64,000 nucleotides of DNA from Eutypa lata. Its lineage: Eukaryota > Ascomycota > Sordariomycetes > Xylariales > Diatrypaceae. Positions 45,869 to 57,014 of this stretch are shown here, piece after piece. Location: NCBI GenBank assembly GCA_022661535.1, contig JAKULF010000005.1, forward strand, positions 1,612,001 through 1,676,000, given 5' to 3'. A model generated the notes under the pieces. That model was not told where the DNA came from. It saw nothing but the letters and a program-made list of their open reading frames with translations, and made no database searches. Positions within the stretch are counted from its first letter, which is position 1, and each line of letters starts with the position of its first letter. The translations under genes and the position numbers were made by a program.

Positions 45869-46879
45869 ATGCAGTTCCCCTACCACGCCCTCATCGGCGC
45901 CGCCGTCAACATCCCCGTCCCGGACCCGACGCCAATAATATCCTACAGCCCGGTGGTTCTCCCGGCGCCGGACCGCCCCGTCGACCTGCAGCTGCGGGTA
46001 GCGTTCCCGCCGGCCACGGCCTCTACCAGCAACAACCCATTGCCCATCCTTCTCCTCGCGCACGGTGCCGGACCCAGCAATTGGTTATCCTCGCTAGACG
46101 GCAGCACGCCGCTGGCCGAGTTCTACGCCTCGCACGGGTTCGCGGTGCTCCAACCCACGCTCCCGGACTCGCGGTTCCTGAACCTGACGCGGCCCGCGGC
46201 CGACGCCCCGGACTTCGCGTGGTGGCAGACGAGGGCGCGGGACTTCGGGCGGATCCTCGACCGCCTCGACGAGATCGAAGATGCCGTGCCGGGACTAGGT
46301 AAGGGGAACGGCGGGAGGTTCCTCGACCGCTCCCGTATCGTGCTGGCCGGCCATTCATACGGCGGAACCACGGCGTCCATGCTGCTGGGGGCTACGAACA
46401 CGGACCCGAGGACGAACGAGACCGTGAGCCTGAGGGAGGACAGGATCAAGGCCGGGGTCGTGCTCGCGAGCACGGGGGCCGGTGGCGCGGACCTCACGGC
46501 GACCGGGCAGGCGATCATCCCGTTCTACGGCCCGGATTTTGGCCAGATGAAAGCCCCTGCTCTCGTTGTTTACGGAGACGAGGATGTCACGGCGGCGCTG
46601 ACGGAGCGCGGTGCCGATTGGCACGCTGATCCGTATGCGCTGGCGCCGGGCCCGAAGAGTCTGCTGTCGCTGAAGGGTGGGAAGCATGGCCTTGGTGGCG
46701 TTAGCGGCTTTGATGCGGCGGAGACGGAGGACGAGAGCGTCGAGCGGCTCATTGCGGTGCAGAGACTGACTTGGGCGTACCTGTGGAGTCAGCTGCATGA
46801 GGGTGATACGGCTTGGGAGGAGGCGTCTAAGGCTTTTGAGGGCCTCGGGCAGGTGGGGACGTTGGAGCATAAGGAGTAG
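45869..46879 (+). CDS. Alpha/beta hydrolase (chlorophyllase/PAF-acetylhydrolase-like)
   Basis: An intronless 336-residue ORF; the ATG follows an A/C-rich leader ACAACAACAAAAACA, a good fungal start context. The order of motifs is that of an alpha/beta hydrolase: strand with the oxyanion-loop HGAG at about 65-70, nucleophile elbow GHSYGG with Ser at about 162, acid in VVYGDEDV at about 237, and base in GGKHGLGG at about 273. The HGAGPSNW and GHSYGG forms resemble predicted dienelactone hydrolase/chlorophyllase-type enzymes. No signal peptide is seen, so it is probably cytosolic. Substrate is not predictable. It is GC-rich at third positions, unlike the A+T-rich tract to its left. The gene is convergent with the haspin-like kinase. 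Confidence 0.88.
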   Translation: MQFPYHALIGAAVNIPVPDPTPIISYSPVVLPAPDRPVDLQLRVAFPPATASTSNNPLPILLLAHGAGPSNWLSSLDGSTPLAEFYASHGFAVLQPTLPDSRFLNLTRPAADAPDFAWWQTRARDFGRILDRLDEIEDAVPGLGKGNGGRFLDRSRIVLAGHSYGGTTASMLLGATNTDPRTNETVSLREDRIKAGVVLASTGAGGADLTATGQAIIPFYGPDFGQMKAPALVVYGDEDVTAALTERGADWHADPYALAPGPKSLLSLKGGKHGLGGVSGFDAAETEDESVERLIAVQRLTWAYLWSQLHEGDTAWEEASKAFEGLGQVGTLEHKE

Positions 46880-47233
46880 AAAGGGGGAGGAGATGCGGCT
46901 GGTATTGTTGGGCTATCTTTTAGGACTATTCTTGAGAGGCTGTTCAAATGTACAATATTAAATACTAGCGATGCTGGTGGGGCTGTGTTGGAGAGATGAT
47001 CCTCGAGAGATCGAGGTTGATGCGATGATACATACAATCACCACTTATCAATAGAAAATGATTCCATGAACTGTTTGATGGGCTTATTTGTATTTTTAAC
47101 TATGGTGGAAATGCTCACTCGTAAGGTTTTCGTATGATGATATGCTATACAGCGGTGGGATACTTGTAATTCCGCAAATGACGACATGATATCCATACCC
47201 TACTTAACGCCTTCCTAACCCAAATTATGCCCT
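46880..47233. other. Short intergenic between convergent 3' ends
   Basis: 354 bp of 3' regions of the hydrolase and the haspin-like kinase. Nothing else is seen. Confidence 0.6.
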
Positions 47234-48922
47234 CTATCCGTATGAAATGCGCTGCGATCTTCTCCTGGGTGATCGCCTAAGGGATATGTCACCCATGTAC
47301 TCCCCGTCGACGTTCAATTCATCGGTTGATAAAATCGACAGTATCGATTTTTCTACTTCGTCTCTCCCGCCCATTAGCTGATCTTCCTCAACCCAGCCTG
47401 ACTCGACGGCGAATCTAACTATATCACTGGCACTCTCGAACCCAGGTACACTGGCATCGGCCCTGGGGTTCAGATATAGCCAGAGCTCCTTTGTGAGTCG
47501 CTTGAAGGCATTGACCTCCTTCTTGGGGCCCCGAAAGTTGTCTAGCATGTACTGGTATATGTATGCCAGCCACAAGACATTCGTGTACGGCTCGTGTTGC
47601 CTCCAGTCGATTGGGCCATCGATGCCCTCGGCGTAGGGTGTCTTGTGACCTTTCGGTGGTAGGCAGACGCGATCGCCTCGCAATAGAAACGACCGCATTT
47701 GCCGGTACACCTCACATTGGGCTGCATGCTCGCTAGTAAAGATACTCAGATCTCTCTCCAGGTCGTACGCCACTGGCACGGAACCTTCGCTCTCGTACTC
47801 ATCGCAGGCCCGGGAGAGACCGTAGTCGAGGATCGTTATCTCGAGGCCAGAGAAGCCGAAATTAGCGGAGCGAGTCCGCTCTGCTACGGGGACCGGGTCT
47901 CCCGTTTTTCGTATGCAAAGGTTACCTTCATGGAGATCTCGATGCTGCAATAGTTAGCTAGGTGTAGTGCGTTGCCTACCATGAAGTCACAGCCTTACCT
48001 CAAATTCTATATGAGTCTCCGCTCTCGCTAGTGCTATCGTGACGTGGAAGAATATGTCCCATAGCTGATCGGCCGTGCTGAGCTCAAAGTCCTCAAGTGC
48101 TATCCCGGCATCACCGAGCTCGACAACCAGGAATTTCGTCCCGTCAAGGTAACGGCTGGGGGAGGGGTAGAACTGCAGCCTGTCGGGGTCCTGCCGCTTC
48201 ACTTTCTTGTGGAAGGCCTGATGTGTTTCAAGGAGTTCCCGACAGGCCTTCCCCTGGACGATGTACCGCTCCTTGTATACAACAAAGCCGGGAATATCGG
48301 CGAGCAATTCCGAGATTTTCAGCTCGCCCATCAGGTCGGCCTCAGAATGTGGCTCTTCATCCACGAGGCCCGACTTCTCCTGAGCCTTGGTCTTAGCTTT
48401 TATAGGCGATTGCATCCGTATGACTTTGATGATGCTGGTTCCCCGTTCGTTCGTGACACGGTAGACCTCGGCGTAGGAAGCCTCCGCTATCTTCACGATA
48501 CGGTCACCCAGTGGGCAGACTTCGGACCATGTCAACACTCGGAGATCTTTCTCTGATGTTAACGGCTCTTCTGGTGGCTGCGACTTGACTGATATCGCAG
48601 GGGTTGGTGGCGGCTGAGGTGTTTGGCATTTTGCTGGTTCCTTCTTAAGACTAGACTTTGCGGCTGATGGACGACCTCTACGCCTCTTAACAGGTTCGAT
48701 TTCATCTGGTGGTGGTGTGTTCTCGTCTTGTATTTGAACTGTTGATAATTTTTCTGTTACTTCGCCAATCGCGTCATCATTTAGTGTGACTTCAACTTCA
48801 ACTTCCGCTCTCCCTTTTGCAGACCGCACTGGTGTTTGCGGAAGCTCGGCGAACAGCCTGCTTTGTTTGGGTTTGGTGTGTTGTTTCCCATACTTTTTGC
48901 GTATTGTAAGCTGTTTCGACAT
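47234..48922 (-). CDS. hrk1: Haspin-family protein kinase
   Basis: Exons 48922-47999 and 47944-47234 join through a GTAAGG...TGCAG intron to 544 residues. The N-terminal 130 residues are basic and Pro/Lys-rich (KRRRGRPSAAK, an AT-hook/NLS-like stretch), as expected for a chromatin protein. The haspin-type N-lobe follows: LTWSEVCPLGDRIVKIAEASYAEVYRV and TSIIKVIRM. The catalytic loop is HRDLHEGN (H309-D311), formed right at the exon junction. The metal-binding motif is ILDYGLSRA (D348-Y349-G350), where haspins usually have DYT; this differs from the DFG of ordinary kinases. Haspin phosphorylates histone H3 on Thr3 in mitosis and recruits the chromosomal passenger complex to centromeres. It shares a 480-bp divergent promoter with the CCDC47-like gene. 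Confidence 0.88.
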
Positions 48923-49402
48923 GTTTACATGTTAGTCGAGCTCTTCAGGTCTAATTCACTTGAACTGGAATTCTCATGATGTCTAATACGTTGGATTGTT
49001 GACGTTGTTTAACTAAAAGGGTAGTGGTTGCCATGTCAACGTTGCTCCAGAGTTTACGTCGTTAGCCACATTCTGTAAACACTTCGTGAGCCACTTACCT
49101 TAGTTAAGTACCTAGGTACTTACTGTTTAACAAGCCACAACGTTGCACTGACCACACCCCGAAACTCTGATAGTGGGGATAACCTAATCTCTCCCCAATT
49201 TTACTAGGATCCACTGACCAGGTCCGCTACTTCTCCGACCGGGGGTTCTCAACCACTTGGGATTGGAGGAAAAGGAGAAGCTCCTCCATTCGCACCAAAA
49301 TTCTCTGTGCTTCTCCTCAAATCTGGCCGCGACGCGCAAACTCATCGACTTGAATCTCTTTGAGTGAGGTGCCGCAAAAGCATCGTGCTTTTCATTTCAA
49401 AT
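48923..49402. other. Divergent promoter region, haspin-like and CCDC47-like genes
   Basis: 480 bp between two genes read away from each other. It contains an ACCTAGGT at 49110-49117 and CT-rich leader sequence before 49403. Confidence 0.6.
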
Positions 49403-50926
49403 ATGGCCGATTTCCTCAAGAATATAATTGGCGGAGACAAGTCATCCGAGTCTCCAGCTCCTTCGGCAGATTCTGGTATGTGCTTTCGGATTCTTGCAAG
49501 ATCAGGCTGGCTGGCTGGCAGGCGACCCTAATCCATTCTCCACCAAAATGAACACCGTATTAAATAACTAGAAGCTATGACTGACTGACACCACTTTACA
49601 GACTTCGCCGACTTTGCAGAGGCAGCTTCACCGTCCCCAGTCCCCCTCGAGGCCACTCCTGGTAGTGCTACTCTTGAAGGCGCGGTTCCTACCGCCCGAC
49701 CCTACACGAAATGGTACAACATTCACGAACGCCATAGTCTTAGCGAGTTCAAGGCTGAAGGCATCATCTTGGCCGCCATTGCCTTCATCTTCACCTTACA
49801 TTATATTGGTACCAAGCTGAACCGCACCAAGTCGAGAGCATGGATCAAGGCTCATGCGCCCGTCTTGACTAGCGAGTTCTCCCGAGTCGGTTTCGTGGAC
49901 AAGGATCCTGAGCAGCTAGCTCCCGAGAAGTTGATCAAGGAGACGAGCTTGTTCGAGTATGCCTCGTACGCCACTGGTCGGCAGAATGTCGCCTTCATGG
50001 ACCTCAAGATTACGTTGAAGAAGCGTTTCAACCCATTTATGGCCGCTATCGAGACTACCCTCGGCTTGTTCTTCGACAGCTTCACCACTCCTGCGGATTC
50101 CGTCGAGGCTGTCATCTATCCTTTCGACGGCAAGGAGGATAAAATCGTACCTGGCATCCCCGGTGGCGCGGAGTTGCGAAGCAAGGACTCGAAGAGCTCC
50201 TACGATGGATTTGTCTGGGCTGTCGTCAACAAGGACAACATGAAGCAACTGCGTGATGACCGATATGACGTATCTATTACGTTTACTAAGGATCACGCTA
50301 AGCTACCCAACTGGACCACCGTTATGAGCGAGAACGCCGAGATTACCAGCAACCTCCTGACCGACGAACTTGTGGCTGCTATCAAGCAAGCTGGCGAGTT
50401 GTTCGAGTACCTCATCGTGAGCGACCAGCCGCTCGAGAAGCCTAGAACGTAAGTACATGCATTACTAGGCGATGTTGATATTGTCTTTTGCGGCTAGTGC
50501 GAAAATTGTGGATATTGGTAGAATTCTCGCTAATGGATTATCTTATTCATTAGTCTTGATGAGACGACTCCCCGCAAGCGGCTTTATCTCCGATACCGCC
50601 TCCCTTCCTCGAACTCCTACGAGAACCTCGTGCCCCTCCTGTCGTACTTCATCCGCCTGTCGGACCACCTGGCGGCCTCGGCGCACTTCCGCAACGAGGT
50701 CCTGCGCAAGCTCAAGCACGTCCGCGAGGACCTGATCAAGCACCTCCAGAAGCAGGTCGAGGAGGAGAAGGCCGAGGAGCGGGCCCTCGAGCGCGACAAG
50801 GCGAAGAAGGCGAAGCGCGATGCCGAGCTGAACGCCCTGGACTCCAAGGCCCAGAAGAAATACCTCGAGAAGGAGAAGGAAAAGGAGCTCCGCAAGGCTT
50901 CGAAGAAGCAGACTGTGCGAGCTTAG
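49403..50926 (+). CDS. CCDC47: CCDC47-like ER membrane protein (DUF1682 family)
   Basis: Exons 49403-49475, 49602-50448 and 50554-50926 give 430 residues. The order of parts matches fungal CCDC47: an acidic lumenal segment (DFADFAEAASPSP), one transmembrane helix (GIILAAIAFIFTLHYIGT, about 76-93), a globular cytosolic domain with YASYATGRQNV, GLFFDSFTTPADSVEA and FVWAVVNKDNMKQLRDDRYDVSITFT, and a long basic C-terminal coiled coil (KQVEEEKAEERALERDKAKKAK). CCDC47 is part of the PAT complex at the ER translocon, which helps multispanning membrane proteins fold, and it affects calcium handling. The fungal function is inferred from homology. The splice sites GTATGT and GTAAGT are standard. Confidence 0.88.
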
Positions 50927-51456
50927 TTGGTGTGTCATGTCTCTCGATGGGAGTGTCGAGACCTGTAGCCCATTGGTAGGGCTAGTAGTTGTTAATCATG
51001 GATAAAGGGGCATTATGCCGTTGTATAGTTGATATAAGGATATGTATGTCTATAAATCATATAAAAGCGATCGCATAAAATACCATGCTTATCACTCTGT
51101 GGAATTATTAATGGAAATGATTTTCATTGGCTTCATAAGTGTACAGGCAGTGTGTGTAGCTCCTGAGGAGGCTCGTCCAAGACACCCTTTCCCACCCCTT
51201 TATTTTCTTGATCAATGCTTTGCGATGAAATTTAGTTGGTAGGCAAAACCTTTGACGGGCTGTTGTACTACGAGACTCGTGAGAAACCCGCTAGAAACAT
51301 AGGCAATAATGACTTGCTTAGACGGAGAGCCTGTAGTCATAATAGCAGGATAGCACGAAGCAATGGCATCGAGAATCAATCCCGTAATCATGAACACACC
51401 TCGAACAAATACTACTATACACGTCCTACACGGCCATCACTCCATTCTTCTCATAT
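50927..51456. other. Intergenic between convergent genes
   Basis: 3' regions of the CCDC47-like gene and the UPF0045 gene. ORFs on either strand here have no motifs. Confidence 0.6.
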
Positions 51457-52264
51457 TCATGAGCTATCCTTAGCCAGGAGGTCCTCAACACGTTTGACCT
51501 TGTCCTGGGCCGTCTGCTTCTTGTCTGTCCTGCACATTCCCCACATTATTAGTTACCAAGGTCTCGGAGGAAAACCACACTCGCTCTAGCGAAGGCCAGA
51601 ACAATTAAAATAAAATAAAATACTAGCTAACTCTTAAGAAAGGGTTTATCTTACCTCGTACCGACACGCATCGAACTCTGCACTCTCACGACCCCCTTCG
51701 CATGCACGACGCTATGCGCCTGTCCGATGACTTTCATGACGTCGTCCCAGGAGCCCTCTGCACGCGAGGATATAGTCAGCAAGCAGGTCTGCAACTAACC
51801 GTTCTTATAATCTCTCTCACGCCATGTCCTATACGCATACTCTGCCCTTTCAAGGAAGTTTGCATGTATCATCGGCATAGAAAAAACACGGATGAGAGAG
51901 TTAAGCAAGTAACAAGTGAGTACCTACCGACTGTTGTTCCCGCCGAGTGCATCGTGTAGGTTAGGCCGCTCGCCTTCAACAGCTTCTGCACTTCTGCCAC
52001 CTCCTCGGCTACAGACGCGTGTGCGGTGCCGACCTGTGATTCCACATATGGCGACAGGGCTCGGTCAGTAACTAAGTGAGAAACATCGATAGAGAGAGAT
52101 CCTTCCCTATTACATAGTTACAATAGGCAGATAGATACATGAAGAGCAAAAGAAGCAAGAGAAAAAGATTCAAAATCAAAATAGAACTCTCTTACGGGGA
52201 TCAGACAGAAATCCGCGTAGCAGCGCTCCGGCGTTGCGACGGTTGTGTAGTGCGACGCCGCCAT
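51457..52264 (-). CDS. ECM15: UPF0045 / thiamine-binding-like small protein (ECM15 type), four exons
   Basis: No exon is long enough to stand out. Exons 52264-52196, 52033-51928, 51757-51655 and 51529-51457 join in frame to 116 residues. The order of motifs is that of the MTH1187/YkoF-like ferredoxin fold: CYADFCLIPVGT, VAEEVAEVQKLLKASGLTYTMHSAGTTVEGSWDDVMKVI, VVRVQSSMRVGTRTDKKQTAQDKV, with the conserved SAGTT-x-EG and RVGTRTDK. Family members form tetramers, and bacterial relatives bind thiamine-type ligands. The yeast ECM15 protein is cytosolic; its role is unclear. Introns have GTAAGA, GTAGGT and GTAAGA donors and CAG acceptors. The two ATG-proximal codons MAAS were chosen as the start because no better ATG lies upstream. 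Confidence 0.88.
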
Positions 52265-52899
52265 GGCTACTACCTTTGTGCGTCGGTGTTGGGTCGGGAT
52301 GCTGCGGGATCGGCCAAGAGGACGGGGAGATATGAGATGGAAGCTAGAACGAAACGTAGCGCTATATAATGAACTTAAGACTGGTCTCGATAATACCATG
52401 TCCCGCGGATTCAATATCGGGTATTATCTATGTATGAACACCGGAATGAGGTAAAAAGATGACGGTGGTTGTTGTGTGGACCGACCTTAGATTCGCGGCC
52501 AGACTCGGGATGATGTCAATTCGCGCTAAGAAGCGGGCTCCGACCGACCGGACGAAATGGGGGACTCAATGCCTGTCTACTTAACTTTTACCAACCTGAA
52601 CAGCCATAACGAAGTGGAATATTAAGGAGTCAAATGTATATAGAAAGCGACTAATTAACATTTCTTATATATAATACGGTATTATAAATATAAGCTGTAG
52701 TATTTGTTTTGATTACATTCAGTTATATATCCGATCAGCCAGCCTGAAGTCACGTCGGCATCGCGTTTACCCATTTGATATCTTTATCCAAACACCATTG
52801 GTATAGATAGCACTAGAAACCCGAAAACCCCATCGCTATGCAAATAAACAAAAAGGCCAACCTAACTCCAGTTCCCCAGAAAGGGTACGACTCGCTTTC
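52265..52899. other. Intergenic
   Basis: Promoter of the UPF0045 gene and 3' region of the PLC-like gene. No other gene is seen. Confidence 0.6.
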
Positions 52900-54261
52900 C
52901 TACCGAACGAGCAACAATGCACCAACAACAAAAGCGACCAGAGCGCCGGTCCCTCCCCCACCACCGAGCTTAGAACCTGTGCTCCCACCTGTCCCTGCGT
53001 CATCATCTGTACTTCCATCATTATCGTCACCAGTAGTAGAAGTACCCGCCGCCGTGCTATTCACACGACCGACAGGCGCCACAACCGCATTCATCGCATC
53101 GGCCGTGTCGACACTGGGGCCCTGCTCCCAGAAATCAACCAGGACGAACGTCGGCGCAACACCGCCCCACTCCTCGGAACACATCTGCGCATGGCGGCCC
53201 AGGGCGCCCACCACCCCGTCGGCGGGGCTGTTCACAGCGGCGGCGCCGTCGACGTCCGGGATCAGGACGTCGGCCGCGAGCCGCCGGTACGCGAAGTGGT
53301 TCAGGAGGGGCAGGAAGCCGGCCTCGCTGATAGCGGCCTGGGCAGAAAGGGAGGAGGACGGCCGGTCGACCGTGCAGTTGAACCCCGTTTGCGACGTGGG
53401 TGCTGTGACCTCGTAGGCCGTCTCGAATACGTGGTCGAATTCCGAGAGCAGGTACGGGTGTGTCGCCGTGTCTGGTGTTGTTGTTGTTAAGGGCGCGATG
53501 AAGGTCACGAGGCGCTTGTTCGCGGCGATCATGTCGCGCAGGGTCGGCCATTCGCTGCTCGTGGTAGATGGCGCGTACCCGTACCCATCGATACCCGCGT
53601 CCTCGAAGACGGCCCCAAACTCCGCAGCGGAAGCCCCATCCGAGTTCACGATGAGCAGCGTGACGATTTCGTCCGGATGGTCGTCCATCCAGGCGCGGAT
53701 CCGCGCCAGCCAGTCCGAGAGGGGTCCTGCATCGAGGAGCCAGCACGCCGTGTGGCATAGCTCTAGTACGGAGGAGGCGGCCGCGGCGGCCCCACCGTCA
53801 TCATCGTCACTGCTGCTGCTGTGATGGACCTGGACTTGTAGTAGACGCAGACCAGCGTCCAGAGCCGCCGTGGCGTTGAAGTGCTGGTTCCCGGCGATCG
53901 AGTCGTTCGTGCTCGCGTCGCGCAGGAACGCCGACCCGTGCGCTCCCATGTGCGTCACGTTGGCGTAGGAGCGGTCGCAGAGGGCGGGCGAGTTGTTGCA
54001 TGCGGTTTCTGTTGCTGTCTGTCGCGGCGCTAGGGCGGAATTTCCCTCGATGGCGGTCGTGGTGATGGTGGTGGTGATGGTCGGCAATGAGCCGCTTGGT
54101 ATTATGGCGCCCCTCGCATTTCTGCTATCGCTTTCTTCATCATCACCTAGAGATGGGGAAGGAATAGTAATAGTAGAGGCAGACGAAGATTGCGCAATTG
54201 CTATTAATGGGTGAATGGCAACTGTAATTAGGAGGAAGTATGTACGGAGAATGGATATCAT
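52900..54261 (-). CDS. PLC-like phosphodiesterase (PI-PLC X-type), predicted GPI-anchored
   Basis: An intronless ORF of 453 residues from an ATG at 54261. Residues 1-23 are a hydrophobic signal peptide. After a Ser/Thr-rich stretch comes the X-domain: YANVTHMGAHGSAF with the putative catalytic His, LDAGLRLLQVQVH and the helix WLARIRAWMDDHPDEIVTLLIVNSDG. The C-terminus is Gly/Ser/Thr/Asp-rich and ends in a hydrophobic tail (GALVAFVVGALLLV) with no basic anchor, the layout of a GPI signal. The second conserved acidic/His positions are present as VQVHH. Such secreted fungal proteins act on phosphoinositide or glycan-phosphate esters, or are unproven enzymes. Low-complexity runs of Asp and Ala (140-160) interrupt the domain. 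Cleavage specificity is unknown. Confidence 0.82.
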   Translation of the reverse strand: MISILRTYFLLITVAIHPLIAIAQSSSASTITIPSPSLGDDEESDSRNARGAIIPSGSLPTITTTITTTAIEGNSALAPRQTATETACNNSPALCDRSYANVTHMGAHGSAFLRDASTNDSIAGNQHFNATAALDAGLRLLQVQVHHSSSSDDDDGGAAAAASSVLELCHTACWLLDAGPLSDWLARIRAWMDDHPDEIVTLLIVNSDGASAAEFGAVFEDAGIDGYGYAPSTTSSEWPTLRDMIAANKRLVTFIAPLTTTTPDTATHPYLLSEFDHVFETAYEVTAPTSQTGFNCTVDRPSSSLSAQAAISEAGFLPLLNHFAYRRLAADVLIPDVDGAAAVNSPADGVVGALGRHAQMCSEEWGGVAPTFVLVDFWEQGPSVDTADAMNAVVAPVGRVNSTAAGTSTTGDDNDGSTDDDAGTGGSTGSKLGGGGGTGALVAFVVGALLLVR

Positions 54262-55413
54262 GTCGGCTGAAACATAGGAGAAGCATTAACTAAATAAGCA
54301 ATCAAAGGGGAAATCGAAGATGTTTCTACGTATAATAAAATCTTCCGAAGGAATTCATAGCATTATAAATTCTACTTTCAATAATTGTATGAATAAGGGA
54401 CTATTTACTTACGTACATACTTACCTGACTTCTTCCAGAACGTTTCCATATGAAACAGAAGACCGAGGGAGGTATCCAAGTTGTTTAGTACAAGTTGGAG
54501 GCTCAGCGAACCGATCATTGTATCACTTCATGTAGATAGTTACTAAGTTAGGTAAGTGCGCCGAACCCCCTTTTTGGGACCGCGATGCCTTGCGGATCGC
54601 CGTCGTGGGGTTGACAAGCAGACTGGCAGACAAGTTTGGAGGTGGGGTCCATCAAAGTTACTTAGCAGGTTAGCTCTGCCGTTGCAAGTTGCAACCTCGG
54701 ATGAGGCGTCGTCAGCTCTTTAATAAAGCAATCGTTAACTACTTACATACATACATACTTTCAGGGGTACTTATACTTTAAAAACCAAAAGTATTGTTTC
54801 TTGATTTTCGTTGGAGCAACTGGTCTTGATAGGTAGTTATTCGTTCGAATATAATTATCCATATTCTCGTGTTGAATACGAAGGTCAAGATTCCAAGGCC
54901 CATATACACTTGGTTGGGCCTGCTTTAATAAAATAAAATAAAATAAAAACACACACCACCTATGTGCGCTCTAAGTTAGTAAATATTACCTAAGAATTGA
55001 AAATATATTCCGTTTATCAAGCTTATTACCGCTATGGTAAAGCGCTTTCTGTGCATGTCCAAGACTATTCTTGGTATGATGAGCATTGATGACGTACACA
55101 CAGGAAGGCTTTAAGTTGAGGCAGCCTGTAACGGTTTCGATCTATTTTTAGCAGCTCGGACAATACTTAACGTTAGCTAAGGGCTTGATGAACTGTCACT
55201 ATGTACCGGCGCCTAGTGCTACTTAGCTGACTAATAAAGTCAACGTCGCTTTCAATGCCTTCAGAACCAGAAATCTATCAGCCCAGCGGGCAACACATAA
55301 TTGTAATTTTAGCTACCAATTGATGCTACGGCTTGCCTAGACACACATATTCCAGTCCATAACCCTACCGGATCCCTGAATTCGCCCAACCTGCTAACTA
55401 TGTAACAAAAGAA
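54262..55413. other. Intergenic
   Basis: A 1.15-kb spacer: promoter of the PLC-like gene on the left, Cdc37 3' region on the right. A (TAAAA)n-like run at about 54928-54948. No gene is seen. Confidence 0.6.
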
Positions 55414-57014
55414 TTACTCAGGATCATCAGCATACGACTCCGATGCGGCCTGCTCCTCTAGCTCCTTGATTTTCTTCTGGCCTTCTTCGGTAGTCCCATC
55501 GATGATTTGTTCCTCCAGGCTCAGGATGTTGGCCTAAGAGCATGTTAGTAGACGCCACAAGTAGCATAACTTCACACTATAGGGGGCCAAAATGATCTTA
55601 CCTCGCCGAAGAGACCGACAAGGTCCTCCGCATCCTCGACCTTCATGTTCCCCAGGACCTCATTAACCTTGTCGAGGCTCCCGCTTTCCAGCGCCTTCTT
55701 CATGTCAGGCGCGAACCCCTCGAAGATCTGTCTCCCCTTCTTCTCTTCCTCGTCTTCGCTGTGCTCCGGCGGGATCCGGATCTTGATCTCGGTGCCCGGC
55801 TCGACGGCGTGCAGCTGGATCTGTTCCACACCTCCGGATGAGCCGCCTCCTCCCGCGGCCCTCTCGGCGTTGATCTCCTTGGATCTGTTCTTGATTCTCT
55901 GGTAGGTCTCCCGGACGTCTTTGTAGAACACATCCTGTGCCTGGTGGCCCTTGGTCGTGATGCGCTTGAAGAATAAGGCTACGCCGTCCCTACCGAGAGC
56001 TCGGCAGTACTGCAGAAGCAGGGCTTGGTGGACACACTGCTGCGCGTATTCATCTTTGCCCGCAAGTTGTGCGTCGAAGGCTAGGACGAGTAGGCCATCG
56101 GTCTCCTTCTCAGTCAGGATGTGAGAGTGCGCAGTGATGAAGGCATGACTCTGGCGGTAATCCGATGATTTGATCTGAGCGAACTTGAGACCGTCGGGCG
56201 AGGCTTCGACTTCACCGTCATCATCGGCCCCGGCTGCTGAAGACGAGGTCGCCTTGGACTCGTCAGGCTTGGAAAGCGAGAAATTGGGATTGAGTAGCTC
56301 GGCGTGAGAATCATCGGTCTTCTTTTGGCCGGGAGCAAGCGGTTCCGACTTGGCAACGTGCGAACTATCGAAGCCTGTGTGAATGCTATCACTCGTGATC
56401 TTACTGCTCTCTTCCTTTTCCAGCTCCGCTAGTTTCTTCAGTAGCTCTGACTGGAGCTCTTCAACCTTCTTTAGATGCTCCCCAATCTCTTCCATCATGG
56501 CGGTGTATCGGCTCTCGGGTTTCTTCTCGTCGAGGGCCTTGTTGACTTGATCTAACAGAGTCGCCATCATCTTGGTGTAGGAGGGCGGCTGCTCCACCTC
56601 CGCATGGACTCCAGGCGGTCGCTCAGGAACCTTGTCACTAGCCGGGTCACCAGCGGACTCCATGACGGCTTGGAAGGCAACCTCGGCAGGATTTCTGGTT
56701 TCGGCATCGGCAGCATGTCTCTTGAGGGCTGCTAGAAGGCTGGATATGCGCTTAATTAAGCCATCGTTGATCTTCTGCTCGTACTTCAATGTCTCGATGT
56801 GGTGTCTGCGTTGCTGACGTTCGAGATGAATCTGGTTTTGTTTCGCACGGATGAAGGAGCGCTTGTCGACATTAGGGTGAACCTCGACATCAGAATCGTC
56901 GCTGAGCTCCAAAGCGTCCTAGAGTAAACAATAACGGGTATTAGCATAGATGAACATAATTAGGAATAGCACAAAGTTAAGAAGACCTACCCATTTACTG
57001 TAATCGACCGGCAT
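55414..57014 (-). CDS. CDC37: Cdc37, Hsp90 co-chaperone for protein kinases
   Basis: Exons 57014-56991 (eight codons), 56918-55602 and 55533-55414 give 486 residues. The N-terminus reads MPVDYSKWDALELSDDSDVEVHPNVDKRSFIRAKQ, the diagnostic Cdc37 signature with the conserved Ser in the SDDSD casein kinase 2 site. Coiled-coil helices follow, then the Hsp90-binding middle domain (LLVLAFDAQLAGKDEYAQQCVHQALLLQYCRALGRDGV) and the C-terminal helical part with PPEHSEDEEEKKGRQIFEGF. Cdc37 loads client kinases onto Hsp90. A long Glu/Lys-rich linker lies between the N and middle domains. The first exon is very short, with a GTAGGT donor; it was placed by the conserved start. Confidence 0.95.
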
